Source: Kiritimatiellia bacterium
Lineage (GTDB): Bacteria > Verrucomicrobiota > Kiritimatiellia > RFP12 > UBA1067
Assembly (NCBI GenBank): GCA_017450695.1
Contig: JAFSTA010000211.1
Coordinates: forward strand, 1 to 56,991
DNA: 56,991 bases
Direction of reading: 5' to 3'
The notes under the pieces are model-generated. The model was not told the DNA's origin and made no database searches. It was given only the letters and a program-made list of their open reading frames with translations. Positions 7,920 through 17,331 of the stretch are shown one piece after another (the first letter of the stretch is position 1; each line of letters opens with the position of its first letter). Both the position numbers and the translations under genes were made by a program.

Positions 7920-9683
7920 TTACTCCTGTTCGGTTGAATGATCTTCGATGTCGGAAATGTGAGAAAAGTAGTCGTCGATCATGGTTGCGACCGCTTTTGC
8001 CAGCAGGGGGGGGACGGCATTCCCTATCTGTTGGTATTGAGAAAGGTTCTTTTCCCAAGACATGGTGGTTCGACGCCCGTAGAAAATGTAATGATCAGGA
8101 AAAGATTGAAGCCGAGCCCCCTCCCTCGCTGTAAAGTTTCGGTCGATATAGGGATGGACGAAGTTACTTTGAAAACTTGCGGGGACAGTTGGCGATGGTT
8201 TGTCGGGAAAGGGCTTCATGTTATTCTGGGAATAGATCTTACCGCTTATGGCTCCAGCATCGCCCCTCTTGCGCTGCATATGTTCCGGCGGGACATCGGC
8301 CGCAGACTGTCCATACTGTATCACATGAAACCTTGCCACAAGCCGCTTGGTATGTCTCATCGCCACATGATTTTTCACATCATGAGAATTAGTGCGGCAC
8401 CACGCTTGATATTGGTTTGTTGGTGATTCAGTATAAGACATAGTCTCTGCCCCCTCACAGGCTTCAATTCGTGGCAAATCGGAAATCGCCTCCCACAAAG
8501 TCACTGGCTTTGATAAAGTTGTAGGCTTGGGTATCAAAAGTTCAGGATCAAACGGATAGTCGTCTCGTATCCCAATAAAGAACACTCGCTGTCGCGATTG
8601 AGGTACGCCGAAATTCGCCGCGTCAAGAAGAATTTGATGGACATTATAACCAATTTGTCGAGCCACCGCCATAATTACAGTCTTTACGGATTCACCTTTT
8701 TTTGTGACGGACGACAAAATGCCGGGAACATTCTCCATCACGAAAAACGCGGGGTGGAACGATCCAACAAATCGCATGTAGTCCATGAACAAACTATTCC
8801 GTGGATCCTTGGGATCCCTTCCGCCTGAAACAGAAAAACCTTGGCATGGAGGCCCGCCAATTATTCCAAAGACATCCTTAATTTCAGAGAATGATTTCGA
8901 AGGATCGGTTATCTGCGTGATATCGCAAGTGACAACCTGTCCGTTACTTCGATTTTTAGAGTATGTTTCAGCCGCCCAAGCATCTTTCTCTATCGCCAAG
9001 ACTGGCTTAAAGCCAGCCATTTCAAATCCAAGGCTCAACCCTCCACAGCCTGCAAAGAGGTCTATTACTCTTTTTGTGCGCCATTGAGGCTCGAGCCTCT
9101 TCAGAAGTAGCTTTCCAGGAAACAATATGTCGAGAAATTTCAACTGAACTGCCGCTTCGCAAACGCGCAACTGCTCTGGGCGGAGTTTGGTTAGTATGGT
9201 TGGAAGCCGCTTTGCGAGATCTGGGTCTTTGCGGTCGGGAGATTCGAGATACGCCTTTAGCTGCTTGCGCACCTTGGGCGCGGTCGCGAAGTCCGCCGTG
9301 CGGATGATGACGCGCTCCGCGTCTTCGGGGATGTCGCCTTTGTGCTGATACTTGAAGTCAGTCTTAAAGAGAAGATACTTGTCGCCGTGCGCCTTGCCAT
9401 TGGCGGGATAGCCATAGTCGCTTATCAACTCTTGCCGCGTCTTGATGCCGACAAACGACACCTTATAGTTCCGCTGCTCCTTCTTCCCCTTGAAAAGCCA
9501 AAGCTCCGTTATCTTCGCCGCGTCTTCCGCACTGATCTTGTCATCATCGGAAATCGGGTAGTTGTACCATCCACGCCACTTCGTCAACTGGTCGCCCTTG
9601 TATGTGCCGACAAGCACAATGCGCTTGGCCTGTATGATTGCTGGCTTTGCAGAATTAGTCTTGCGCTTTGATTTCTTTCCCAT
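7920..9683 (-). CDS. DNA (cytosine-5) methyltransferase with N-terminal extension
   Basis: All diagnostic m5C motifs are present: I (VIDLFAGCGGLSLGFEMAGF), IV with the catalytic Cys (GGPPCQGFSVSGG), VI (FVMENVPGIL), VIII (QSRQRVFFIGIR) and X (QQIGNAVPPLLA). It methylates cytosine to protect against the adjacent endonuclease. Motif I begins only near residue 206; the ~200-residue N-terminal extension (KRIVLVGTYKGDQLTKWRGW...) is not a standard methyltransferase part and may bind DNA or partner proteins. I start at MGKKSKRK because GGAG lies 9 nt upstream; an ATG five codons earlier (9698) is possible. First structural gene after the XRE regulator. Confidence 0.95.
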   Translation of the reverse strand: MGKKSKRKTNSAKPAIIQAKRIVLVGTYKGDQLTKWRGWYNYPISDDDKISAEDAAKITELWLFKGKKEQRNYKVSFVGIKTRQELISDYGYPANGKAHGDKYLLFKTDFKYQHKGDIPEDAERVIIRTADFATAPKVRKQLKAYLESPDRKDPDLAKRLPTILTKLRPEQLRVCEAAVQLKFLDILFPGKLLLKRLEPQWRTKRVIDLFAGCGGLSLGFEMAGFKPVLAIEKDAWAAETYSKNRSNGQVVTCDITQITDPSKSFSEIKDVFGIIGGPPCQGFSVSGGRDPKDPRNSLFMDYMRFVGSFHPAFFVMENVPGILSSVTKKGESVKTVIMAVARQIGYNVHQILLDAANFGVPQSRQRVFFIGIRDDYPFDPELLIPKPTTLSKPVTLWEAISDLPRIEACEGAETMSYTESPTNQYQAWCRTNSHDVKNHVAMRHTKRLVARFHVIQYGQSAADVPPEHMQRKRGDAGAISGKIYSQNNMKPFPDKPSPTVPASFQSNFVHPYIDRNFTAREGARLQSFPDHYIFYGRRTTMSWEKNLSQYQQIGNAVPPLLAKAVATMIDDYFSHISDIEDHSTEQE

Positions 9684-9823
9684 TTTCCTACACTCCATAA
9701 ATTGCCTTTATTCCACTACCTACCAATGTCCAAAGCATTTGTCGCCGACCTTTCTGATTCTCCAATCCGCACTCTTATCCACACTCCAATCCACAGTCCT
9801 AACCGAACTCTCAACCAATCTCT

Positions 9824-10042
9824 TCATTGGATACCCTCCGTATTCTTGTCTGGCACTACTTCCATGATGTCGCCCACATCGCATTTCAACGATGTACAAT
9901 CTATGATGGATGATGCGATGCGTTCGCCCTTGGTCATTTTGGCAAATGTGGCGGCAAACACGCCCGTCATACTATGCAAGTCGGAGCGTGTCATGTCGCG
10001 GTCTATTAGCAACTTCCAGAGTTTCATGTAGCCCAATGCCAT
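9824..10042 (-). CDS. XRE/Cro-type regulator of the restriction operon
   Basis: The 72-residue protein (MALGYMKLWKLLIDRDMTRS...) is a single compact helix-turn-helix of the YozG/HTH_26 type: MKLWKLLIDRDM, then SDLHSMTGVFAATFAKMTKG and a C-terminal DVGDIMEVV. Such proteins often precede restriction-modification genes as controllers. A good promoter lies 37 bp upstream and a TGCA-N5-TGCA palindrome abuts its -35, consistent with autoregulation. No strong ribosome site is seen; MKLWKL (10027) is an alternative start. Confidence 0.75.
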   Translation of the reverse strand: MALGYMKLWKLLIDRDMTRSDLHSMTGVFAATFAKMTKGERIASSIIDCTSLKCDVGDIMEVVPDKNTEGIQ

Positions 10043-10078
10043 GACTAATCGCTTGTCTTCATTTAGAAAACAGCAAAC

Positions 10079-10107
10079 ATTTTACCATATCCACCGCGAG
10101 AAATCAA
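10079..10107 (-). promoter_or_regulatory. Sigma70-type promoter of the XRE gene
   Basis: Minus-strand TTGATT (10102-10107), 17-bp spacer, TAAAAT (10079-10084); start expected near 10072, about 30 nt before the regulator start codon. Confidence 0.6.
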
Positions 10108-10113
10108 TGGTCA

Positions 10114-10126
10114 TGCAAAATATGCA
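10114..10126. promoter_or_regulatory. Candidate operator palindrome
   Basis: TGCA-AAATA-TGCA lies 6 bp upstream of the -35 element of the XRE promoter. Position fits an operator for the adjacent regulator; binding is inferred only. Confidence 0.35.
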
Positions 10127-10573
10127 CAGTGGAGGATTTCCGATTGGCGACCGAGATTCGCGCCCACAACGTTCTCGTCCGGATGTTTCGACACAATCTT
10201 GGCTCTGAGGAACAGGTTAAGAACATATTTCCTTTGTTGACCTTCTCATCGTTGGTCTTGCCGAGACCGTTCCTGAATCGTTCAGTGCCAGTTCGATTTC
10301 CTTGTCTAAATTCCTCTGTTACCTTTCCCAAACAACGGTATTTATCTCTCGCAGAGACGTGGAGATTCGGCAAGTTTGTGGCGGTTTTCCGTGTGGTTTT
10401 CGCTGCACCCATTTGGTGAAGAATCGATCCTTTCTTTTCTCTTCCCAAACTTCGTTCGATTTAGAAAATGTCCCTATTTTCGATCCTATCTCCTTGCGTA
10501 CTCTGCGCCCTCTGCGTGAGAACCCAAACGAGAAATCTAGGGTGAATGTAGAGGAGGGTAAGTTTTCGGCTTC
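10127..10573. other. Intergenic interval, no gene seen
   Basis: Open frames on both strands lack ribosome sites and motifs. Near 10490-10545 there is a fragment of the ~240-bp repeat family (TACTCTGCGCCCTCTGCGTG followed by AGAACCCAAACGAG). Confidence 0.55.
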
Positions 10574-11887
10574 TCAGCGGGCGAGCTGGATCAATCCGAC
10601 GAGGGCTCCCAAGACGTATCCCAGAACCTGAATCGCGCTCAGGTGTTGCGCGGCAAGATCCAGGAGCATTTGATGGAAATGCTCGATCTTCTGCGCGTTG
10701 ATGGCATCCTCCACGCGCTGGTCGAGACGAAGCTTCTCTACCAGAAGAGATTTATTTTCCGCCAGGTATTCAAGCAGTCGCGCTTTTGCTTTGGGCAGCG
10801 CCGTTCCTTCCACCCAGTTCCACAGTTTCTCCGAAGAAACCGCTTCCCCGACGAGCTTCGGCAACGCGCTTCTCAGATACGAGGCAATATAGGTGCGGGC
10901 TTTCTCCTTAAGTTCTCCCGTGAAATTCTCCAGCTTCCGGCCGCCCGCTTCGCTTCGCAGCCATTCGCCGATCTTCTCCCCAATGAGCAGAAGTTTTTCC
11001 CGGAAGCGATTCATGGTCTCTTCCTCGCGCAACCAATCGGAGATCATCTTCTGGATTGTCTGCGGATCGGCGAAAAAGTCCATCACGAAATTGATCACGA
11101 CATCCTTGAGGAAATCGGGGATCGAGAGTTTTGCGGCAAGATGCGCGCGCAGCTTTTCCCGTATGCCCTGAACCAGTTCCGGCGCGTTGGCATCGATCGC
11201 CTCGACTACTTTTCCGGCGATCCAGTCACGTGTTTCGGGATCGTTCAAACGAGGCGCCAGCGTCTCATTCCAGAAATGCTGAATCTGTGCCGGTGTGACG
11301 AGACTCTCCAGAATCTCCCCCATCGACTTCTCAATCTGCGGAACAACCAACCGAACAATATCCGCTTCGTGCGCGTGTAGCAGCTCCTGTAACGATTCCC
11401 GGCATTTGACCGCGACATCGGGTCGAGCCAGAAAGTGCTGGGCCTCCGCTTCGAATTCGGCAATCAGCGCATCGGGAGACAGCAACTCCGTCCCGACTTT
11501 CTTTCCGATCTGGCTTGCGATCTTTGCCTTGTTACGCGGAAGGAGTCCCTGCGGCCAGAGGAAAAACCAACCATGCTGCTCGTAGGGACGGAACAACATC
11601 AGGATCGCAAGCCAGTTCGTCACATAACCGATCGCCGCCGCTGTGAGGACAGGCAGTATCCATCGGGCGAAAGGTGCCGGAAAGCGTTCCGCCAGATGGA
11701 TACCGAACGAGGACAAGATCGCTTCCGCAATAACGTAGAGAAATGTGATAAAACTGAGCGGCAACAACACGATTTCGGCAAGCGCGAAGAGGCGCGTTGC
11801 CGTACCTTTTTCGGGATCACGCAATGTCGCCCAGCGCAATCCGAATCCCGATGTCGGGCTTCCTTGTTTCCCCTTCCCTTTGTCCAT
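10574..11887 (-). CDS. DUF445 family membrane protein
   Basis: At 437 residues it fits DUF445 (YheB/YjiN-like) proteins. Two hydrophobic segments near the N-terminus (about 30-55 and 70-95) precede the signature GYVTNWLAILMLFRP; a long helical region rich in charged residues follows, and a final hydrophobic stretch (VLGYVLGALVGLIQLA) ends the protein. It is an inner-membrane protein of unknown function. An AAAGGAGAG site supports the ATG at 11885-11887. It stands alone between repeats; the upstream DNA is a GGTGGTT tract. Its stop codon lies inside a TCTCAGC motif that also occurs in the hairpin-array repeats. Confidence 0.85.
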   Translation of the reverse strand: MDKGKGKQGSPTSGFGLRWATLRDPEKGTATRLFALAEIVLLPLSFITFLYVIAEAILSSFGIHLAERFPAPFARWILPVLTAAAIGYVTNWLAILMLFRPYEQHGWFFLWPQGLLPRNKAKIASQIGKKVGTELLSPDALIAEFEAEAQHFLARPDVAVKCRESLQELLHAHEADIVRLVVPQIEKSMGEILESLVTPAQIQHFWNETLAPRLNDPETRDWIAGKVVEAIDANAPELVQGIREKLRAHLAAKLSIPDFLKDVVINFVMDFFADPQTIQKMISDWLREEETMNRFREKLLLIGEKIGEWLRSEAGGRKLENFTGELKEKARTYIASYLRSALPKLVGEAVSSEKLWNWVEGTALPKAKARLLEYLAENKSLLVEKLRLDQRVEDAINAQKIEHFHQMLLDLAAQHLSAIQVLGYVLGALVGLIQLAR

Positions 11888-11910
11888 GCGCTCTCCTTTC
11901 TATACGATTA

Positions 11911-11992
11911 GGTGGTTAAGTGGTTTGGTGGTTGGGTGGTTGGGTAGTTGGGTGGTTTGGTGGTTGGGTGGTTTGGTGGTTGGGTGGTGCAA
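11911..11992. repeat. GGTGGTTGGGT-type minisatellite tract
   Basis: Degenerate 8-10 bp units of GGTGGTTGGGTGGTT; reverse-complement equivalents occur at 27529-27645, 34938-34983, 42424-42452 and, briefly, 31077-31096. Between it and 12142 is a partial copy of the ~240-bp repeat family (CACGGAATTCACGGA words). Confidence 0.8.
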
Positions 11993-12142
11993 GCAACTTA
12001 CCTTCATGTACATTCCCACATACTGCGCGAGCGGTGAACGATTGCCTTTCAACCACGGAATTCACGGAGGTTCGTGCGTGGCCGGGAATGGCTATTCCGT
12101 GCGTTCCGTGTCTTCCGCGGTTTCCTTGAAATAACTCCTAGA

Positions 12143-14533
12143 CTACTCATACGTGAACTGCGCCGTGACGGTGCAGTCGCGGTCGGTCTTCAGTCGCGCC
12201 CAATAACCAGGGAGATCGCCGAGATCAATCTCGCGCGTTCCGGATTCCAGACGGTAGCTCTCGTACTCGCGCCAGACACCCTCGCCCGTGATATCGAGTT
12301 CGAGCGTCACACGCACGGGCGCATTCCCGGTAGCGGAAAGCGTCAACCGTTTCCGGTCAAACCCCGCCAGCAGATAGGGATCGCTCGGTTCATTCGCGCG
12401 AACGCTCGTATTCTTCCACGGTCCGCCGATTCCACGCGGTTTCCCGAACGCCCACAAGTCATCGATCGCCCCCAGCCAAACCGCCGTCTTGGCGTCATCG
12501 GAAACGACGATGTGTTCCGGATTCTCTTTCGCACTCGACGGATCGATTCCCGTAATCAGCAGCATCCCGCTCCAGGAACAGTAATCGTCAATCGCCGCGC
12601 CATGCGTGGCAACCGCACGAACCTTCGAGTAGCCCCCCGCATTCTCGGCGGGCAGCTCGTAAAACGTTCCTGCCAAATTGAGGAGGTCTCGTTCTGTGGA
12701 AACTTCGCGGCAGACGCGATGGACGCTCTTGTCGTCCCCCATCGAAATCGGGAAACGCCACCGCTTGCCGTGGTCATCCGTAACCACCACCGAAGCCGCG
12801 TCCCTCACGACCCCCTTCCCGTTCATCGGGTAACTATCTTGCGCATACCGACAAGCCTTCGCATCCTGCCTGTTCACCAGTTTCAGTTCCGGCGTCAGCT
12901 CGTAAAAATCAGTCTTCGTTCCGAGCGCTGCGGTACGGAGATTCGCGCCGCGGCTGTACACGATTCCCTTCCAGCTTGTCGCGACATCCCGCGCGATTCC
13001 ACGGAACTTCACGTCGGGTTCAATCCCGCGCGTGTCGGGATTCGCATACTGGAAAAACGCATAGACGGAGGAAGCGTCGGCGAGCGGTACCAGACGGCAC
13101 CAGACCGCTTTGGAATCCGCGGGAAGACGGCAGACGGTGACACGCCCCGGCTCCGCCTGGACGGCATCACCGTTACGCGTCCACGTGCCGCCAGACAACG
13201 GACTCCGACCGTCATTGAACTCGACCGCAACCGAAATCGGACGGTCGCCCGTGAGGAACAACGTGCGTTTCTGATACCCGGCGAAGAGATAGGGATCGCT
13301 GGCGACGCCGTTCGTCACGGCATCGCGTGACCAGACCGCACCGCGACCGATCACGGGGCCGAGCCTGTCGAGCTGTTCGGGCTTGACGAACCAGAGGTTG
13401 GAGTTCGACTGCCCCGGGCCTTTGATCGTGCCTTTCGCCTGACGCTTGTTCAAGAATTCCGACTTCGCGCTGTCGTCGCATCCCATCACGATGCGATCCC
13501 CCCAACGGCAGAAATCGCCGATCACCTTCAGGTAATTGGAGCGTGGACGGATTCCTCCCGTATCCGAAGCCGTAAAGGTCTTCGGGAAATGCCAGAAGGT
13601 TCCGTGCATCGTCATCAGGAACGTGGATTCGCCGATGTCGCGGATGCGCGGCCACTCGGTGTTCCAGCCGTGCGCACCATCGTAAGAATGGCTTCCCTTC
13701 GGCAGACGGAACCGATACCACCTGCCGCCGTCGAGGCACATGAGGATCAAGGATCGGTAATCCCAGCCGATCGACCAGAGCGGATCTTTCTTCGGATCGG
13801 GATTCCCGTAGATGCCGCCGGGGCCCGTCACCTCGGTAAACTGGTTACGCAGGACGATTTCCCAGTCCTTCCCGTTCCATTGCGCCAACACGCCGGAGGT
13901 GATGGTGGGATCGCGGAGCGCAAGCGAGTTTCGTTCGCCGTTGTTCGCGTACACCACGAGTCCCTGTGAAGAGTAGGCACCCTTGCCGTGGTATCCAGGC
14001 AAGAGGTCTCCCGCCAGTTCCTTCTGCCGGTTTCCGTCCTGATAAAGCTCGCGAACAGCCAGCGTGTGGACATCCACCTCGTAGAACCCTTCCTCCATCG
14101 TGGCGTAGTAAATTTTGTTCGCGGGATCGGTCAGATGGCGCATATTCGCGGTCAAACGACCAAACATCCGCGACGGCGGAATGACGCGGACATTGCGTTT
14201 CGCATCGATCACATACGGACCGATGAACAGTTGCTGGGATTCGCGATGGATCATTCGATTCGCGGGTGTCCCGCCAACACTCTCGGCATGAACCCGTTGC
14301 TCGAACTCCGGCGTGATCTCATACAGCTTGTCGCTGGAACCATTCGGCGCGTGGGGCGCGTAGGTGACGGTCCAGAGACGATCCTGCCACGGAACGACCG
14401 CGCCTGTACCGCACTCCCCTTCATTGTTAAACATCGCCAGATTCGGGTAAATCCCGCTTATGCAACGTGGCGTCGCCGCATTCGCGATTGTGCAAACCGC
14501 ACTGGTCAAAAACCATCCGATCAGCTGTTTCAT
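12143..14533 (-). CDS. Secreted two-repeat protein of unknown function
   Basis: About 796 residues starting MKQLIGWFLTSAVCTIANA, a classical signal peptide; an AAGGA site lies 6 nt before this ATG (an ATG two codons earlier is possible). The protein is rich in Trp, Gly and Asp and predicted mostly beta. It has an internal duplication: the segment SDPYLFAGYQKRTLF near residue 430 recurs as SDPYLLAGFDRKRLT near residue 735, each followed by a beta-rich ~60-residue tail, and each half carries Y-E-(I/L)-TPE words. Propeller-like repeats precede each tail. I do not recognise a catalytic site. It follows a clan-A glycosidase after 20 nt in the same direction, so a role in polysaccharide use is plausible. 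Confidence 0.75.
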   Translation of the reverse strand: MKQLIGWFLTSAVCTIANAATPRCISGIYPNLAMFNNEGECGTGAVVPWQDRLWTVTYAPHAPNGSSDKLYEITPEFEQRVHAESVGGTPANRMIHRESQQLFIGPYVIDAKRNVRVIPPSRMFGRLTANMRHLTDPANKIYYATMEEGFYEVDVHTLAVRELYQDGNRQKELAGDLLPGYHGKGAYSSQGLVVYANNGERNSLALRDPTITSGVLAQWNGKDWEIVLRNQFTEVTGPGGIYGNPDPKKDPLWSIGWDYRSLILMCLDGGRWYRFRLPKGSHSYDGAHGWNTEWPRIRDIGESTFLMTMHGTFWHFPKTFTASDTGGIRPRSNYLKVIGDFCRWGDRIVMGCDDSAKSEFLNKRQAKGTIKGPGQSNSNLWFVKPEQLDRLGPVIGRGAVWSRDAVTNGVASDPYLFAGYQKRTLFLTGDRPISVAVEFNDGRSPLSGGTWTRNGDAVQAEPGRVTVCRLPADSKAVWCRLVPLADASSVYAFFQYANPDTRGIEPDVKFRGIARDVATSWKGIVYSRGANLRTAALGTKTDFYELTPELKLVNRQDAKACRYAQDSYPMNGKGVVRDAASVVVTDDHGKRWRFPISMGDDKSVHRVCREVSTERDLLNLAGTFYELPAENAGGYSKVRAVATHGAAIDDYCSWSGMLLITGIDPSSAKENPEHIVVSDDAKTAVWLGAIDDLWAFGKPRGIGGPWKNTSVRANEPSDPYLLAGFDRKRLTLSATGNAPVRVTLELDITGEGVWREYESYRLESGTREIDLGDLPGYWARLKTDRDCTVTAQFTYE

Positions 14534-14553
14534 TCTCATTCCTTCCCCTTCCC

Positions 14554-17277
14554 CTACTCCGCGACAATTTCATACAAGAAGGTCGCGTCCGAGGTGTCGG
14601 CAGCAATATCCGCAACAAACACAAGTTCTCCCGCTTCCACCTTCGCGGAAACGGCGTGACGACGCGCGCCTCCCGTGGTCAACGCATAGACGCGGTACGA
14701 TTCGGGACGGGCGAGCGCAAGGCGAACCAACGCCTTCCCCGATTTCATCAGGTGTGGCGTTCCGCCCCACGCCAGCAAAATCTTGCGATCCTCATCGGCA
14801 TACTTGATCCCCTCGTTCTGCACATCCGTCAGATGCGTCAGCAAGAGACGGCGCGAATCACGGATCGGCTTTGTATCGAGCGAACTCACCCAAACTGTCG
14901 CCGCCGTCTCGCCCAAATCCGCCGTGAGCGCATCCGCACGAATGACGCCGCCTTCCGAAAATCCGCCGCTAGTACGCGGAGTCTGCAGGAAGAAGGTGCC
15001 GCGTTGAGAATCCAGACGCACTCTCCCGTCGCCAGCCGTAAGCGGCATCTGCTCCGTCACCCCAATCCGTTGCCGCATCTCTCCGGGGCTTCTCCGGTAG
15101 GCGGCGGGGAAGGCATCCGACCATTCCGCGCCGGGCCACGGGTTATCGGTGACGACCGTACCCATCTTCGCGAACCAACTGAGCCAAGGCCAGTCGGTCT
15201 TGTTCAAAGGCGAATAGGAGAAATCGCCCGCAAGTTTCTTTTCCGGCAGGGTAATCGCATACGTGCGCTTCAACTGCGGCAAATCCCCGCGAAGGAAGAG
15301 GCAGATGGACGCGCGTTCAGCCGCCAGCGAGAGCGGATCGCCCGCCATGTCGAAGTATCCCATCGCGGCCTTTTCGGGATGACGGATGGAGGACTCGCTG
15401 TGGCTCCAGGCGAAGCGCCAGACGCCACCCCAATTCTGCAACGAGGCGATCGTGCCCAGCACGATTCCGCCCACTCCGCGAAAACGCCCCGGTCCTGAAT
15501 AATTGTACTCCGTGATCGTGAACGGTTTATCCAACAACCTGCGGAACGCCACCTGCTGCGCCCCCATCTGGGTACCGCTGATCGGATTTTGGTTCGGGCA
15601 GGAACTCGGCAAACGCCACGGGTTCTCCAGAAAATGCGGATGATCGACATAAAAGTGGTCATCGACGAAATCATAGCAGCGGGAGCGCGGCAGCTGGTAA
15701 CAGACCGGATTCATCCAGCTGCTCATGTTCGTCATCAGCGCCTTGCACTTCATCTCCTTCCGGAGGAACTCGCGCATACGCGTCGCGAACTTCGTCTCGA
15801 CCTCCTGCAGGAAAATCGAGTAGGCGCCACTCTGGCGGTCCCGATTCCACAGGTTCGAAGGGATCGTTTCAGGAATGTCGCGGAAAGCGGGATCCTCGGT
15901 TTTCTTTGCCGCCAACCATTTCTTCCATGCCTCCTCCCAAGCGGGAAGACGAATCCAGTCGCCGAAATTCCCCGGATTCCCCTCGTTGACCAGCGCTAAC
16001 CACGCGAGGGCGGGTTCTTCCGCGTAGGTTCGTCCCGTGTAGGGATTCTTGTGGGCAAGGAGTTGACGGCTGAACTGCAGCAGATTCTGGAAAGCACCCT
16101 CGTGAACCAGCACGAGCGCCTTGTACTCGTCCATCTGCACAATCCCGTCCTTGTCCATGCCGATCGAGCGGTACGGGACTTGACGCGAAACGAAGAGATC
16201 GGTCGTGATGTAAATTCCCTCCTCGATGCAGGCCGCGAGAATCCCGTCCAGTCGATCCATCGCATATGCGCTCAACGTCGTGCCGTCCGTTTTCCCGTTG
16301 TCCGTCAACGCGCCATCATAGTGGTGAATACGCAACGCGTTGTAACCGATCCTCGCCAGCCGTTTCGCGAAACGCTTCGCCAGCTCCCGGTCAATCAGGT
16401 TTGCGGAGAAACAGATGTTGACGCCATAGAACCGCTGGGGAATGCCCGGTTTCCGCTCAAACTCGAAATTCTCCCCTTTGGCGATCACCCGACCGTATTT
16501 CCCGGCGGGCGCGTCGATCCCGCTGATGCGACTGAAGTCCAACGCCGATCCGTCCTCGATGTCGGGAGAGATCGTCACGGGAATCCATTCCTTGCCACGG
16601 TGAAGCACGATCGGCGCGGAGACGGAGAATTGATCCAGCGACGGCACCCCCAGCGTGAAATCCAACTTGTATTCCGCGCCCTTCTGCACCGTCCCGTCCT
16701 GCATCAGGTAAATCCGGACCGAGAAATCCTCCGTATTCCATTCCCGGTTGTCCTGCACCATCAGGCCCGTCGGCGCTGCGAAACGCACCGTCAACGTATC
16801 GCCGCCCTGATTGTTCCGCACGGTCAACGAAGAGACCTTTGCGGAAAAAAGGTGGGTGTTCCCGTACTTCGCGGGCAGGTTCCGGGAAGGACCACCGTCC
16901 AACGCGATGGAACCGCCGCCGAATTTCTCGCACGGAAGTGAGATCGTGAGGCAAAGGGTATGCAGCTTGATTTCCTTCTCCACGCGAAACGCGTAGCCAC
17001 ACCGCACCTCGTTCCCCTCACGGGAAAACCGGGCGCTTCCGCGCAAATCTTTCTTCGGACCAATCGTAAAGTGGTATGCACCATCCGCCTCAGCCGCATA
17101 ACCCCCCTGCGAATCGTAGTACTTCCAGTTCGGGGAGACATACATCCCAGGGGAGAAAAGCACATTCTGCTGACGCAGACGCAACCTGCCGCCATTCTCA
17201 CCCGATACTTTTTCCGCAAGCACGGGTCCCGCCACAATCGAGACGAACAACGCAAGAACCAACGCAAAACGTTTCAT
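14554..17277 (-). CDS. Secreted cellulase-like (clan GH-A) glycoside hydrolase
   Basis: The start is placed at MKRFALVLALFVSIVAGPVLA (signal peptide; AGGA 9 nt upstream), giving about 907 residues. The N-terminal ~270 residues are a beta-sandwich-like region. A TIM barrel follows, beginning RFYGVNICFSANLID. The clan-A acid/base is the Glu of LALVNEGNPGNF and the likely nucleophile is the Glu of FTITEYNYSGPG on a later strand. The C-terminal ~150 residues look like a beta-sandwich. Family GH5-like is probable; the substrate is unknown. The protein would act outside the cytoplasm. It is probably co-transcribed with the downstream two-repeat secreted protein (20-nt gap). Confidence 0.8.
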   Translation of the reverse strand: MKRFALVLALFVSIVAGPVLAEKVSGENGGRLRLRQQNVLFSPGMYVSPNWKYYDSQGGYAAEADGAYHFTIGPKKDLRGSARFSREGNEVRCGYAFRVEKEIKLHTLCLTISLPCEKFGGGSIALDGGPSRNLPAKYGNTHLFSAKVSSLTVRNNQGGDTLTVRFAAPTGLMVQDNREWNTEDFSVRIYLMQDGTVQKGAEYKLDFTLGVPSLDQFSVSAPIVLHRGKEWIPVTISPDIEDGSALDFSRISGIDAPAGKYGRVIAKGENFEFERKPGIPQRFYGVNICFSANLIDRELAKRFAKRLARIGYNALRIHHYDGALTDNGKTDGTTLSAYAMDRLDGILAACIEEGIYITTDLFVSRQVPYRSIGMDKDGIVQMDEYKALVLVHEGAFQNLLQFSRQLLAHKNPYTGRTYAEEPALAWLALVNEGNPGNFGDWIRLPAWEEAWKKWLAAKKTEDPAFRDIPETIPSNLWNRDRQSGAYSIFLQEVETKFATRMREFLRKEMKCKALMTNMSSWMNPVCYQLPRSRCYDFVDDHFYVDHPHFLENPWRLPSSCPNQNPISGTQMGAQQVAFRRLLDKPFTITEYNYSGPGRFRGVGGIVLGTIASLQNWGGVWRFAWSHSESSIRHPEKAAMGYFDMAGDPLSLAAERASICLFLRGDLPQLKRTYAITLPEKKLAGDFSYSPLNKTDWPWLSWFAKMGTVVTDNPWPGAEWSDAFPAAYRRSPGEMRQRIGVTEQMPLTAGDGRVRLDSQRGTFFLQTPRTSGGFSEGGVIRADALTADLGETAATVWVSSLDTKPIRDSRRLLLTHLTDVQNEGIKYADEDRKILLAWGGTPHLMKSGKALVRLALARPESYRVYALTTGGARRHAVSAKVEAGELVFVADIAADTSDATFLYEIVAE

Positions 17278-17331
17278 AAGCAGTATCCTTCCTTTGCCAA
17301 TCATTTTCCCATAAAACCCGCATTCGTTCAA

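Noticed and set aside
10104-10448. 114-codon minus-strand frame upstream of the XRE promoter
   Set aside because: No motif or ribosome site; it would run through the promoter and operator of the XRE gene.
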